57,701 nucleotides of DNA from Bacillus sp. FJAT-27264. Lineage in GTDB: Bacteria > Bacillota > Bacilli > Paenibacillales > Paenibacillaceae. The stretch spans positions 307,155 through 364,855 of the forward strand of contig NZ_MAQW01000031.1 in assembly GCF_001682855.1 (NCBI RefSeq), written 5' to 3'. The notes under the pieces were generated by a model. It did not search any database, was not told where the DNA came from, and was given only the letters and a program-made list of their open reading frames with translations. Every line of letters begins with the position of its first letter. The stretch's first letter is position 1. The position numbers and the translations under genes are program-made. This document shows positions 26,652-35,537 of this stretch, one piece after another.

Positions 26652-28064
26652 TTACAATACCAAATTGTTATAAGATACCTTTTTCCAGGTTGCGTTAAGC
26701 AATGAATCTATTTGGTCCCATTCGTCATCAATCTCCTTCTGGACGTAATCGAGCATCTCCCGTTCTTTATCAAATACCACCCATTTAAATTGTTGGAAGC
26801 TATATTTGAAAAATGCTATCCATTGAGGGTAATTAATTGATAATGGATTTTTCGTAATTGCGACTTTACCCGTATTTACAGCGGTGGCGATCAAATGAGC
26901 AGAAAATAACATAGTCTGTAGCTTAGGTTTCTTATTGTTTGGTATGTTAATGGGAATTGACTGCATAAGTCCATTTCCTTCGTATAACCGTTTTGCAAAA
27001 TAGCATAATCTTACAATGACCTCGATGATCAAAACGGGCACAGACATTGTAAGAAAGTGGGAGAAGTCATACCCTTGCCTGTACATAATCCGAGAAACTT
27101 CACCGATAGTATAGTCCTGTTTATGAATTTTTCCAAACTGCAGAAATTGAAATAAGGGCATTAGTGGTGCTGGAAGTCCTGCCGAGGTAGCGATATCAGA
27201 TTTCATGTGCCCAAACACTCTAGAAAGTGCCTCAAATATATTCATTCCCACTGTGTCTTTGCCTGCTATATCTATGTTCTGTACAATTAGTCTTCCGAAT
27301 TTATCTACTGTTGTGAACTGACTCTTCATAATATCCATTGTTCCAAAAATAAAACCCAGTAATGGATCATGACCAAGTGATTGGTAACGGTGTGTTCTTG
27401 GACCAAGCCCAGCTACACTCTCATGCAAACTTCCAGAGTGCGAAGCATCGTATGGAACCCAATTGTCTTTCTCTAATTGTCTAATTTCATTTGGGCTCAT
27501 GCTACGTTGTATTTTTTCCCGGATGAAATTAGCAAGTGGGCCTCCCTCGCTGCTTTTTGAACCAAGGAATCCAGAATGCTTAGGCATCTTAACAAGGAAA
27601 ACATCCACGATAGCTGCCAGTACACCTGCCACACCACAAATTGCCCAGTCAAGTTTATCGAGTCTATGGATTTCCGTGAATTTGGCATGTATATGACCTA
27701 GTTTATTCTCTACAGCTTGTATTTCTTCAACTGTGAAGATGTCTGAGAAACTAGCATTAGAATTTAAGTTTTGTTCAGTATCTGCAAGGATTTCATCCCA
27801 TGTGCGTAGCTTAAGCTTTTGTGAATTAAAGGCACTCATGTCGTCTTTCTTGTCTCGATTGTGTATTTCATGTTTAGGTATATGCAAACCAAGTTTACGT
27901 AGTATTTGCTCTGATTCCTCAATGGACCTGTCTGTTAAGGAGTTAAGTTTGTTCAACTGTAGGTTAACATTTTGTAGCTCTAACGATTGATTCTTCAGGA
28001 CATTTAAATGCTGCTGATCTGCCCCAGTTAGTATATATTTGTTATCGAATTTATCAGTGCTCAT
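26652..28064 (-). CDS. Unrecognised 470-residue coiled-coil/membrane protein (module gene B)
   Basis: No known family was recognised. Residues about 15-60 form a heptad-rich coiled coil. A hydrophobic helix follows a KLDW motif at about 140-162 (WAICGVAGVLAAIVDVFLV). The middle part carries GLGPRTHRYQSLGHDPLLGF then IFGTMDI, a Gly/His-rich conserved-looking stretch. A second hydrophobic helix is at about 345-365 (VPVLIIEVIVRLCYFAKRL), and the C-terminus is amphipathic (about 430-465). The gene overlaps the upstream Gly-zipper gene by 4 bases (ATGA), so translation is coupled. It belongs to an island between two recombinase-tail repeats. A membrane-associated stress or defence function is possible but unproven. 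Confidence 0.72.
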   Translation of the reverse strand: MSTDKFDNKYILTGADQQHLNVLKNQSLELQNVNLQLNKLNSLTDRSIEESEQILRKLGLHIPKHEIHNRDKKDDMSAFNSQKLKLRTWDEILADTEQNLNSNASFSDIFTVEEIQAVENKLGHIHAKFTEIHRLDKLDWAICGVAGVLAAIVDVFLVKMPKHSGFLGSKSSEGGPLANFIREKIQRSMSPNEIRQLEKDNWVPYDASHSGSLHESVAGLGPRTHRYQSLGHDPLLGFIFGTMDIMKSQFTTVDKFGRLIVQNIDIAGKDTVGMNIFEALSRVFGHMKSDIATSAGLPAPLMPLFQFLQFGKIHKQDYTIGEVSRIMYRQGYDFSHFLTMSVPVLIIEVIVRLCYFAKRLYEGNGLMQSIPINIPNNKKPKLQTMLFSAHLIATAVNTGKVAITKNPLSINYPQWIAFFKYSFQQFKWVVFDKEREMLDYVQKEIDDEWDQIDSLLNATWKKVSYNNLVL

Positions 28065-28582
28065 TGTGCAAGATCTGCCTTAAGGTCTTTAATCGCACCT
28101 TGTAATAGAATGTTGAGTGTATTTAAATATTCCAATCGTTCTTGTGTCTGGTTTAGGTTGTTTTTTAATTCGCGAATTATTGCATCATGCTTTTTGAGGG
28201 CTTCTTGTAGCAACATTTCTTTAGTTTGAACAAGCCTCTTTTTCTTATTGGAAGACAATAAAGCATACCCACCAACACCTAAGATTACGGCTGGAGCAGC
28301 GAGCACACCAATACCCGCAACCATACCGCCACCGATAACAGCTCCAGCTGTAGCCAGCCCGGATGTAATTCCTGCGGCACTCAATCCCGACACTCCAAGG
28401 ATTGTCAATAAACCAAACCCAGCTGCTCCGCCAACACCGATCCCAGCTACGGCACCAAGAACTTCTGGAATATCGCTTGTTTTTATTGTTCTCGCTTTAT
28501 CACTGACGGCTGCGCCAGCTTCTGTAACGATTTTTTGTATAGGAATAAGAGCCTCTGTGTTCTTATATAAAGTTTTTGCCAT
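28061..28582 (-). CDS. Glycine-zipper membrane protein (module gene A)
   Basis: A 173-residue protein. Residues about 38-110 are extremely rich in Gly/Ala/Val/Ile and form two or three Gly-zipper helices (GAVAGIGVGGAAGFGLLTIL, AGAVIGGGMVAGIGVLAAPA), followed by a basic NKKKR stop-transfer and a long C-terminal coiled coil (about 115-170). Such helices occur in oligomeric membrane pores and toxin-like proteins. Start ATG has AAGGAG 8 bases upstream. It is the first gene of the two-gene unit and its coiled coil may bind that of gene B. Not recognised as a named family. Confidence 0.75.
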   Translation of the reverse strand: MAKTLYKNTEALIPIQKIVTEAGAAVSDKARTIKTSDIPEVLGAVAGIGVGGAAGFGLLTILGVSGLSAAGITSGLATAGAVIGGGMVAGIGVLAAPAVILGVGGYALLSSNKKKRLVQTKEMLLQEALKKHDAIIRELKNNLNQTQERLEYLNTLNILLQGAIKDLKADLAQ

Positions 28583-28871
28583 TTGATTACTCCTTCTTAG
28601 TAGGATGATATATATACAGATTTTAACACGTAAACCAAAAGACCTAAAGATGCATTTGGAATTATACTATATTCCTATTTTAAGGTGCCAATCTGGTCTG
28701 ATTCGCCAGAAGATTAGCCCGTGTGGAGGCTTTAATGGAGTTCAATATTAGATCTGAAGTCTTACGTAGAACTCACGATTGAGGTTTGTAACAGCATAGA
28801 AATTATATTTTCAAATGAGTGGAAACAAGTTTAAGTCAAAATGGCCATGTTGTCAGCAGAAGGGGCTATGC

Positions 28872-28961
28872 TTATAAAATGTTTCTCGTCTCCTCAACAA
28901 AAGTGAGTTCGACGCTGTCAACTCGCTTTCTGTCGTCCAGCGTAATTTTCTTTACGATTTG
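28872..28961 (-). pseudogene. Recombinase-like C-terminal tail, copy 2
   Basis: The minus frame reads QIVKKITLDDRKRVDSVELT then FVEETRNIL and a stop at 28872-28874. It is a direct repeat of the copy at 26365-26436 and together they bracket the two-gene membrane island. The flanking 28583-28871 and 28962-29040 contain no gene I can support. Confidence 0.5.
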
Positions 28962-29040
28962 CTATGTTAAACCCTCTTGTTGATATTTAAGAACATTTGT
29001 CTATAATTGGGGTGACGTCATGTTTTGGAGATGTTTTTCA

Positions 29041-29370
29041 CATGGATTTACAGAAGCCCAAAAAACTTGCCGATGCCTTGGACGATAGAGTAATACTAGA
29101 GCTTATTTACTTTTAGTAGTTTTGAATAAAGGGAAGGCGACTACGATTCGAGATATCGACGAAATTCAAGAGCAAAGCATAAAAAACGGGCTTGTTTGTC
29201 CGCACTACAAAAATCACTCCGTTGTACGGTTTGGGAAATACATTATCAAAACACGAATTGGCGATGTAAACGGCAGGGTTACCGCTGGAATCTTGCCTTC
29301 AACGTTTAACGACTTGACGAATACACCCATTCAATGCATAAGGAAAATAATATTAAAGTTAAGAAGAGAA
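29041..29370 (+). mobile_element. IS1595-type transposase remnant
   Basis: The frame contains GLVCPHYKNHSVVRFGKY and later TFNDLTNTPIQCIRK. This matches the zinc-binding front of IS1595-family transposases (C-P-C...SVVRFGK...RYRC..C.KTFNDLTNTP). One of the zinc cysteines has become Tyr (CPHY), and the segment between is frame-shifted: RQGYRW appears in another frame. The transposase core is missing. The remnant runs in frame into the response-regulator gene. Confidence 0.65.
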
Positions 29371-29403
29371 GTGAGTTTACTCTATCGTAAGGATGATCCC
29401 CAC

Positions 29404-30087
29404 ATGAAAATTTTATTAGTCGAAGATGATAAGACGATCGCCTCAGGTCTCGAATATTCACTACAGCAGGATCATTACTCAACGGTTCTATGTCATGATG
29501 TCGCCTCAGCCAAAAAGGTACTCGAAGAAGATATCGATCAGTTTGCTTTGTGCCTGTTCGATTTACAGCTTCCGGACGGAAGCGGCTATGAATTGTGCAG
29601 GATGGTGAAAGAGCGGCGGGACATTCCGGTCATTTTCCTAACGGTGATTGATGATGAGGTCAATGTTGTGATGGGTCTTGATATGGGGGCTGATGATTAC
29701 ATTACAAAGCCTTTTCGGGTTCGTGAGCTTCTCTCCCGGATCAAGACTGTTTTGCGGAGATACCAAAAGTCGCCCTACACGGGAGCGATCATAGATATCG
29801 ACAATGTCCGTATCCATACGCTGGAAGGTAAAGTGCATAAAAACGGCGTCGAGGTCTCGCTGACCGCCTTAGAATATCGCTTATTGCTGATCTTCGGCAA
29901 CCACCTTGGACAGATTCTCACAAGAAATCAGCTCTTAGAGCAAATCTGGGACGTGGCTGGCGAGTTCGTGAACGACAATACGTTAACAGTTTATATTAAA
30001 AGGCTGAGGGAAAAACTGGAGGATGATCCAGGGCAACCGACTTTGATCAAAACCGTACGTGGTTTAGGCTATAAGGTTGGTGATTAG
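29404..30087 (+). CDS. OmpR-type response regulator
   Basis: A 227-residue regulator with a receiver domain (LLVEDDK acidic pair, phospho-acceptor Asp53 in LCLFDLQLPDG, Lys in YITKPF) and a C-terminal winged helix (LTALEYRLLLIFGNH ... LTVYIKRLREKL ... TVRGLGYKV). The open frame extends upstream to 29122 only because it is fused to an IS1595 relic; the ATG at 29404 with AAGGATG upstream gives the normal family length. The kinase gene begins on the base after its stop codon. It probably controls the VanZ/ABC genes downstream. Confidence 0.92.
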   Translation: MKILLVEDDKTIASGLEYSLQQDHYSTVLCHDVASAKKVLEEDIDQFALCLFDLQLPDGSGYELCRMVKERRDIPVIFLTVIDDEVNVVMGLDMGADDYITKPFRVRELLSRIKTVLRRYQKSPYTGAIIDIDNVRIHTLEGKVHKNGVEVSLTALEYRLLLIFGNHLGQILTRNQLLEQIWDVAGEFVNDNTLTVYIKRLREKLEDDPGQPTLIKTVRGLGYKVGD

Positions 30088-31089
30088 ATGCTGCGTAGTA
30101 GGGAAATTCAATTGTTATTGCTCATCATGGGCTCCATTAGCGTAACTGCAATCATTGTGTCTGCGTTCATCTCGTTTGTCACAGCAGCGTTTGTTTGTAT
30201 TCTATCCATTCTGCTTATTGCCAGCAGCTTGTTATTCACGAGATGGAGATACCGCGAGCTAGAGAAGCTGTCCATCTATTTGCGGGAGATTAGCAACGGC
30301 AACGATACACTTGACGTTCGGGATAATCAGGAAGGCGAGCTTAGCATTTTAAAAAATGATATTTATAAGGTGACGCTCATGCTATCGGAACATCGGTCGC
30401 TCCTGCAGCGGGACAAAATTCAGCTGACGGATGCCATATCTGATATTTCACATCAGCTCAAGACGCCACTCACTTCCATGACGGTCATGGCGGATTTATT
30501 AAGCGCCCCTGACTTGCCTCCGGCCAAAAGAACAGAGTTCACCCATTCTATTCGCATTCAGCTTGAACGCATCGATTGGCTTGTTTCCTCTTTATTAAAA
30601 CTATCGAAAATGGACGCGAAAACCATCCCATTCAACAAAGATGTAATTCCGATGAAAAAGCTTATTCAAAAGGCATTAGAGCCGGTAATGATCCCGATGG
30701 ATATTAAGGGACAAAATCTTTCCATCACGGGAGCTGACGAAGTCGCTTTTATCGGCGATTTCAATTGGACAGTCGAAGCAGTCCTCAATATTTTGAAAAA
30801 CGGTGTAGAGCACACGCAGGAAGGCGGAACCATTTCTATCGCATTTTCCGAAAATGCTTTATTTACGGAGATCATTATTGCCGACAATGGACAAGGCATT
30901 CCAAAAGAAGATTTACCTTATATTTTCAAACGTTTTTACAAAGGGAAAAATGCCAGCGAAGGGAGTATCGGGATAGGGCTTGCGATGGCTCACAGCATTA
31001 TTGCCAGCCAGAACGGAGTGATCGATGTGACGAGCGATAGCGGGCAAGGCACGCAGTTTCGGATTAAATTTTATAAGCAAGTCATTTAG
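30088..31089 (+). CDS. Sensor histidine kinase with short extracellular loop
   Basis: A 333-residue kinase with two hydrophobic helices (about 7-30 and 33-52) separated by only a few residues, i.e. an intramembrane-sensing type. It has HisKA with phospho-acceptor His122 in DISHQLKTPL, N-box NILKNGVEHT, G1 DNGQGIP, F-box FKRFYKG and G2 GIGLAMAH. Its neighbours resemble those of antimicrobial-peptide detoxification modules, where such kinases sense flux through the ABC transporter. It follows the regulator without a gap. The signal is inferred. Confidence 0.92.
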   Translation: MLRSREIQLLLLIMGSISVTAIIVSAFISFVTAAFVCILSILLIASSLLFTRWRYRELEKLSIYLREISNGNDTLDVRDNQEGELSILKNDIYKVTLMLSEHRSLLQRDKIQLTDAISDISHQLKTPLTSMTVMADLLSAPDLPPAKRTEFTHSIRIQLERIDWLVSSLLKLSKMDAKTIPFNKDVIPMKKLIQKALEPVMIPMDIKGQNLSITGADEVAFIGDFNWTVEAVLNILKNGVEHTQEGGTISIAFSENALFTEIIIADNGQGIPKEDLPYIFKRFYKGKNASEGSIGIGLAMAHSIIASQNGVIDVTSDSGQGTQFRIKFYKQVI

Positions 31090-31101
31090 GATACTCCGTA
31101 A

Positions 31102-31156
31102 GTGACTGAATTGTCACCTTCATCGTCACCGGAAAGTCATGTTAGACAGATACAAT
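31102..31156 (+). promoter_or_regulatory. Probable response-regulator-controlled promoter of the VanZ/ABC genes
   Basis: GTGAC (31102) pairs with GTCAC (31113) and a direct repeat GTCACC at 31113 and 31125 is 12 bases apart. A TACAAT -10 lies at 31151-31156, with the repeats in the -35 zone. This is how OmpR-type regulators usually activate. Confidence 0.5.
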
Positions 31157-31189
31157 GATATCCATCAGATAAGCGATGGAGGTACCACA

Positions 31190-32128
31190 ATGCAATTGAA
31201 ACAACAACGTAAGATTCTTTTGTTCCTGACCATATCCTACTCTATTTTAGTTCTTTATTTTATGTTTTTCGCTTTCGGTAGAGCAGGTAAAGCAGGGTAC
31301 GCTACTGAGCACACCTTTATTTTTTTACCAGACAGTTTTTTTAAGATGCCAAGTCTACCTGATTTTCTGCACCCAACGTTGATGGATTTTGTGGGTCTTG
31401 GAAACTTCATAGCCTTCACCCCTTTTGGGATCTTCATTCCGTTGTTATACCGGACTAGCTTTGTCCGATTTATTACATTGTTCATCTTGTCCATATTCGT
31501 ACTGGAGACCATTCAGGGAATAACGATGCTTGGCAGCTTCGATACGAACGACGTCATTCAGAACGCAATAGGCGCAGCAGTTGGATTCGGGGCGTATAAA
31601 CTTGGATTTCGTACAACAAACGTCTGGAGAAATATAGCGGCTACAGGTATTTCCATAGTTGTCCTTATGAGCGGGATCTGGGGGTGCTTTGTAGTGGTTG
31701 ATAAAGTGTTCACCAAAGAAATCGGTCCTTTTATAGCTATAGATGAATTGAAAGACAGCACCGGAAATCCAGCAGCGGGAACTAAACCGTCCAGTCTTAT
31801 CATTGGCGGTCACAACGTGAAACCCCAATATAATGTGTATAGCACCGCAGGAAAAATTAAGGAAACGTATACGTACACGTTAGGCATTGAGAAGGAGATG
31901 TATCTCTTCATAAATTATGGCATACCTGACCAAAAGGGTAGTTATGGAAGCGTCAGTGTTTCCGTCGATGGGGATGAGTACCTTCACATATCTGCAGGAG
32001 ATCAAGGTCATGAGATAGGTGAGTCTGAAATGTATCTCCCGCAGGCAAATGAGCTTAGGATCACCATTGAGGGAGAAGGAACGCTATGGGATGTTGGATA
32101 TAGCAAGATGAAGTATTTCTGGGAATGA
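31190..32128 (+). CDS. VanZ-like membrane protein
   Basis: A 312-residue protein. The first 165 residues have four to five hydrophobic helices with the VanZ pattern (TPFGIFIPLLY ... ETIQGITMLGSFDTNDVIQNAIGAAVGF). Residues about 185-312 form an outside beta-rich domain, so this is the two-domain form. VanZ gives low-level teicoplanin resistance and relatives are found in lipoglycopeptide or lantibiotic resistance operons. Start ATG 31190 has GGAGG upstream; the frame opens at 31139. It sits between the kinase and the ABC transporter genes. Confidence 0.85.
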   Translation: MQLKQQRKILLFLTISYSILVLYFMFFAFGRAGKAGYATEHTFIFLPDSFFKMPSLPDFLHPTLMDFVGLGNFIAFTPFGIFIPLLYRTSFVRFITLFILSIFVLETIQGITMLGSFDTNDVIQNAIGAAVGFGAYKLGFRTTNVWRNIAATGISIVVLMSGIWGCFVVVDKVFTKEIGPFIAIDELKDSTGNPAAGTKPSSLIIGGHNVKPQYNVYSTAGKIKETYTYTLGIEKEMYLFINYGIPDQKGSYGSVSVSVDGDEYLHISAGDQGHEIGESEMYLPQANELRITIEGEGTLWDVGYSKMKYFWE

Positions 32129-32152
32129 GTATCAAGGAAAGGAGGGATACCT

Positions 32153-32836
32153 TTGGAGATTTTAAGAATGGAGCATCTATCTAAAGTGTACGGCACAGGT
32201 GAATCTGTGGTAAAGGCGCTTGACGATGTTTCTTTCTCTGTTCAAAAAGGCGAATTCGTCGCGATCATCGGCCCGTCCGGCTCGGGGAAATCGACGCTTC
32301 TCCATATGCTGGGCGGTGTGGATCGGCCGACTAGCGGTAAAGTTTTTGTCGAGGATACGGACCTGTATGCTTTGAACGAAACACAGCTGGCCATCTTTCG
32401 GCGCAGGCAAATCGGTTTGATCTACCAGTTCTTCAACCTGATTCCTGTCCTGACGGTGGAGGAGAATATTACGCTGCCGCTCCTGCTGGATAAGCAGAAA
32501 GTAGATAAAAAGCATCTGGATAGTCTTGTCAGTACGCTAAATTTGCAGCATCGGCTTAACCATCTGCCGAATCAATTATCTGGTGGACAGCAGCAACGGG
32601 TCTCAATTGGCAGAGCAATTATTGGCAATCCTGCGATCATGCTGGCAGACGAGCCAACGGGGAATTTGGATAGCAAGAATAGCAGCGAGATCGTCGAACT
32701 TTTGAAAATGCTGAATAAAACCTATCATCAAACGCTGATCGTGATTACGCATGACGAACAAATCGCCTTACAAGCCGATCGGATCATCTCGATTGAAGAC
32801 GGAAGAATTGCCAAAGACGAGGTGATCCGGCGATGA
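32153..32836 (+). CDS. ABC transporter ATP-binding protein (MacB/LolD class)
   Basis: A 227-residue ATPase with Walker A GPSGSGKST, Q-loop, signature LSGGQQQR, Walker B IMLADEPTGNLDS and H-loop ITHDE. The AIFRRRQIGLIYQFFNLIPVLTVEENI segment is typical of the MacB/LolD/BceA-type ATPases that drive FtsX-like permeases. The start is a TTG at 32153, with AAAGGAGGG at correct spacing. The permease gene overlaps its end by 4 bases. Confidence 0.95.
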   Translation: MEILRMEHLSKVYGTGESVVKALDDVSFSVQKGEFVAIIGPSGSGKSTLLHMLGGVDRPTSGKVFVEDTDLYALNETQLAIFRRRQIGLIYQFFNLIPVLTVEENITLPLLLDKQKVDKKHLDSLVSTLNLQHRLNHLPNQLSGGQQQRVSIGRAIIGNPAIMLADEPTGNLDSKNSSEIVELLKMLNKTYHQTLIVITHDEQIALQADRIISIEDGRIAKDEVIRR

Positions 32837-35424
32837 ATATTGTCAATACGCTCACCCTCCGGCATTTGAAGCAAAACAAGCGAAGAACACTCGTAACCAT
32901 CATCGGTGTAATCATTTCGGTGGCCATGGTGACAGCGGTTGCAACATTTGTTTTTTCCTTTTCCAATTTAATGATTAGGCAGACCATTGCGGAAAGAGGG
33001 GAGTGGCATGTCCAATATCAAGATGTAACCAAAGAACAACTCGCGGCGATACGCGCCGATGATGCAACTAAAACGGTTGCGGTCACAGGAGATCTTGGAT
33101 ATGCCTTATTAGAAAGGGGGCAGGATCCCAATAAGCCGTATTTGATCATCAAGGAATATGATGCACAAGCTTTCGCGCAATTTCCAATTGGATTAAGTAA
33201 GGGGCGTCTGCCGAAAAGTGACAAGGAAGTCGTTATTTCCGAAGCCGTTGCAACGAATGCTAAAGTGAAATACGAAATTGGTGATCACTTAACCCTTCGC
33301 GTGGGCGAACGATTTCAGCAAGGGGGCGATCTACCGCTGAATGAAAGAGATCCGCTGCGTAGGGTAAACGATACTTTGGCCGAAACGCTACAGCATATAA
33401 AGACAAAGGATTATACGGTGGTGGGGTTCATCAAACGTCCCGTGTGGGAAACGGCTTGGGCTCCAGGATATACAGTTATTAGCTATCTCGATGACAAGCT
33501 TATCGGGGCAAATGATGGAGTTAATGCGGCCGTAGTCCTTCAGAGTATTAATCCCAACTTGTTCACGCATGCGGAGAACTTGGCTGAAAGAAACCACATC
33601 AAGAGGGTCCAATTTAATAACGATTTACTTCATTATTATGGCTTGTCCAAAAATAAAACCTCATACAGCACCATATACTCCTTATCGGTGATCCTGATAG
33701 CCGTTATTATGATCGGCTCGGTTTCGCTTATCTATAATGCTTTCGCAATATCCGTTTCGGAACGTTCCCGCCATTTAGGGATGCTCGCAAGCGTAGGGGC
33801 TACGAAAAGGCAGAAGAGAAACGCTGTGTTTTTTGAAGGTGTCGTCATTGGTGCGATCAGCATTCCCCTTGGGATTTTATGCGGTCTTGCAGGGATGGGA
33901 ATTATCTTTTGGTTCATGAATGCCATGATTCAAGGCGCGTTATGGACCACTGAAAAGCTGACGCTCATCGTCACGCCGTTAACGCTTTTGATCATCTGTG
34001 TTGTCTCGATACTGACGATTTTCATTTCGACGTATTTCCCGGCGATCAAAGCATCCAAAGTATCCGCCATGGACGCCATTCGTCAAACAAGCGACTTAAA
34101 GCTCACAGTCAAAGCCGTGAAAACATCGAAATTCATTCGCAAGCTCTTCGGCATCGAAGCGGAAATCGGATTAAAAAATCTAAAACGGAACAAACGAAGA
34201 TATCATGCCATCGTATTTTCGCTCGTGATCAGCATTGTTCTGTTTTTGACAGTATCCTTTTTTACTGCCGGGGTGAAACAATCCCTGAATATGTCGCAAG
34301 AAGGCGTCAATTTCGATATTGGCGTATCGTATAGCAATGGAAAAAGAATAGACGATTCCTTGGTACAAGCGATTGCATCCCTGGATGGAGTAACGGAATA
34401 CAACGTGATGCATGATTTGTATAAGAACGCTTGGATTGATGAAGCGTTCATCGCCGATGAACTGCAAGAGAAGGTTAAGAAAGATAAGAGTTTGCTGCAA
34501 GACGGAAAATATCCTTACGATATTAAGATCCATGCCTTGAATGATTTTAGTCTGCAAGTCTATGCCAAAGCGGTCGGGGTAGATTACGAACGGCTCACAG
34601 ATCCGGAGCATCCTGCCGCGATCGTGAGGAATACGATCCATTACAAGGATATGGACACAGGAAAATATGTGCAGACGAAGGCCGTATATGCGAAGGTCGG
34701 TCAAGTCATCGAATTAACGAATATATATGAAGCAAATGTGAGAGATACGAAGCTAAACAAAGTAACCATTGCCGCATTGACGGATCAAGCCCCTATGGGG
34801 ATGAACGCGATAGGTATAGGCGGGTTAGATATTATCGTTTCGGAACGGGTTTTGAATACATTGTCAGTCGATGAGAACCTTATTAACGTTCACACCTCCC
34901 TCCATTTGAAAAGTACGGAACCGATGAAGACGCAGCAGGAAATCGAAGAGATGCATGAGACCAATCTGAATGTCAGTAATTTATATCAATTCAGAAAAAG
35001 CGAAGAGCAACAGATTCTGTTGATGTCCGTCTTATCTTATGGTTTTATCGTATTGATCTCAGCGGTTTCCATTGCGAACATTTTTAATACGATCTCCACG
35101 GGTATATTCCTTAGAAAACGAGAATTTGCGATGTTGAAATCCGTTGGCATGACGCCAAAAAGCTTTGCGAAAATGATGAACTATGAAAGTGTTTTTTACG
35201 GAGTCAAGTCGCTGCTCTTCGGGCTGCCCGCCAGTTTCGTCGTGATGTATGTGATCTATAGGGCATTTGCGAATAAATTTAGCTACGGGTTCACCCTACC
35301 ATGGATAAGCATTGTGTCTGTCATTGTCGCCGTTTTTGTCATTGTCGGTTCGGCCATGCTATATTCCAGCGTAAAAGTAAAAAAGGAGAACATTATTGAT
35401 GCGTTAAAGCAAGAGAATATATGA
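32833..35424 (+). CDS. FtsX-type ABC permease with two extracellular domains
   Basis: An 863-residue permease, with hydrophobic helices at about 18-40, 283-305, 330-355, 380-405, 457-480, 735-760, 785-810 and 825-850. Two large outside domains lie between helices 1-2 and 5-6, so it is a duplicated FtsX unit, longer than BceB-type permeases (about 650 residues, ten helices). This architecture is found in mechanotransmission ABC systems acting on envelope peptides or lipoproteins. It overlaps the ATPase gene (ATGA). Substrate likely a cell-wall antibiotic or envelope target, by context. Confidence 0.9.
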   Translation: MNIVNTLTLRHLKQNKRRTLVTIIGVIISVAMVTAVATFVFSFSNLMIRQTIAERGEWHVQYQDVTKEQLAAIRADDATKTVAVTGDLGYALLERGQDPNKPYLIIKEYDAQAFAQFPIGLSKGRLPKSDKEVVISEAVATNAKVKYEIGDHLTLRVGERFQQGGDLPLNERDPLRRVNDTLAETLQHIKTKDYTVVGFIKRPVWETAWAPGYTVISYLDDKLIGANDGVNAAVVLQSINPNLFTHAENLAERNHIKRVQFNNDLLHYYGLSKNKTSYSTIYSLSVILIAVIMIGSVSLIYNAFAISVSERSRHLGMLASVGATKRQKRNAVFFEGVVIGAISIPLGILCGLAGMGIIFWFMNAMIQGALWTTEKLTLIVTPLTLLIICVVSILTIFISTYFPAIKASKVSAMDAIRQTSDLKLTVKAVKTSKFIRKLFGIEAEIGLKNLKRNKRRYHAIVFSLVISIVLFLTVSFFTAGVKQSLNMSQEGVNFDIGVSYSNGKRIDDSLVQAIASLDGVTEYNVMHDLYKNAWIDEAFIADELQEKVKKDKSLLQDGKYPYDIKIHALNDFSLQVYAKAVGVDYERLTDPEHPAAIVRNTIHYKDMDTGKYVQTKAVYAKVGQVIELTNIYEANVRDTKLNKVTIAALTDQAPMGMNAIGIGGLDIIVSERVLNTLSVDENLINVHTSLHLKSTEPMKTQQEIEEMHETNLNVSNLYQFRKSEEQQILLMSVLSYGFIVLISAVSIANIFNTISTGIFLRKREFAMLKSVGMTPKSFAKMMNYESVFYGVKSLLFGLPASFVVMYVIYRAFANKFSYGFTLPWISIVSVIVAVFVIVGSAMLYSSVKVKKENIIDALKQENI

Positions 35425-35477
35425 TAGGCCACCCGATCACATTACTGAATTGCCGCACTCAATTATCAGAATAAACA

Positions 35478-35525
35478 AACAGGCTAAGATAGATCAGCAG
35501 CGATCTTTATCTTAGCCTGTTCTTA
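35478..35525. terminator. Bidirectional terminator of the ABC operon
   Basis: A 14-bp perfect stem (AACAGGCTAAGATA / TATCTTAGCCTGTT) extended by an inner GATC pairing, with T-rich tail TTCTTATT on the plus strand and T-rich sequence on the minus strand. Confidence 0.9.
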
Positions 35526-35537
35526 TTAGTTCACGGC

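Noticed and set aside
29122..29403. N-terminal extension of the response regulator
   Set aside because: The extension reads as an IS1595-type relic and the receiver domain starts normally at 29404.
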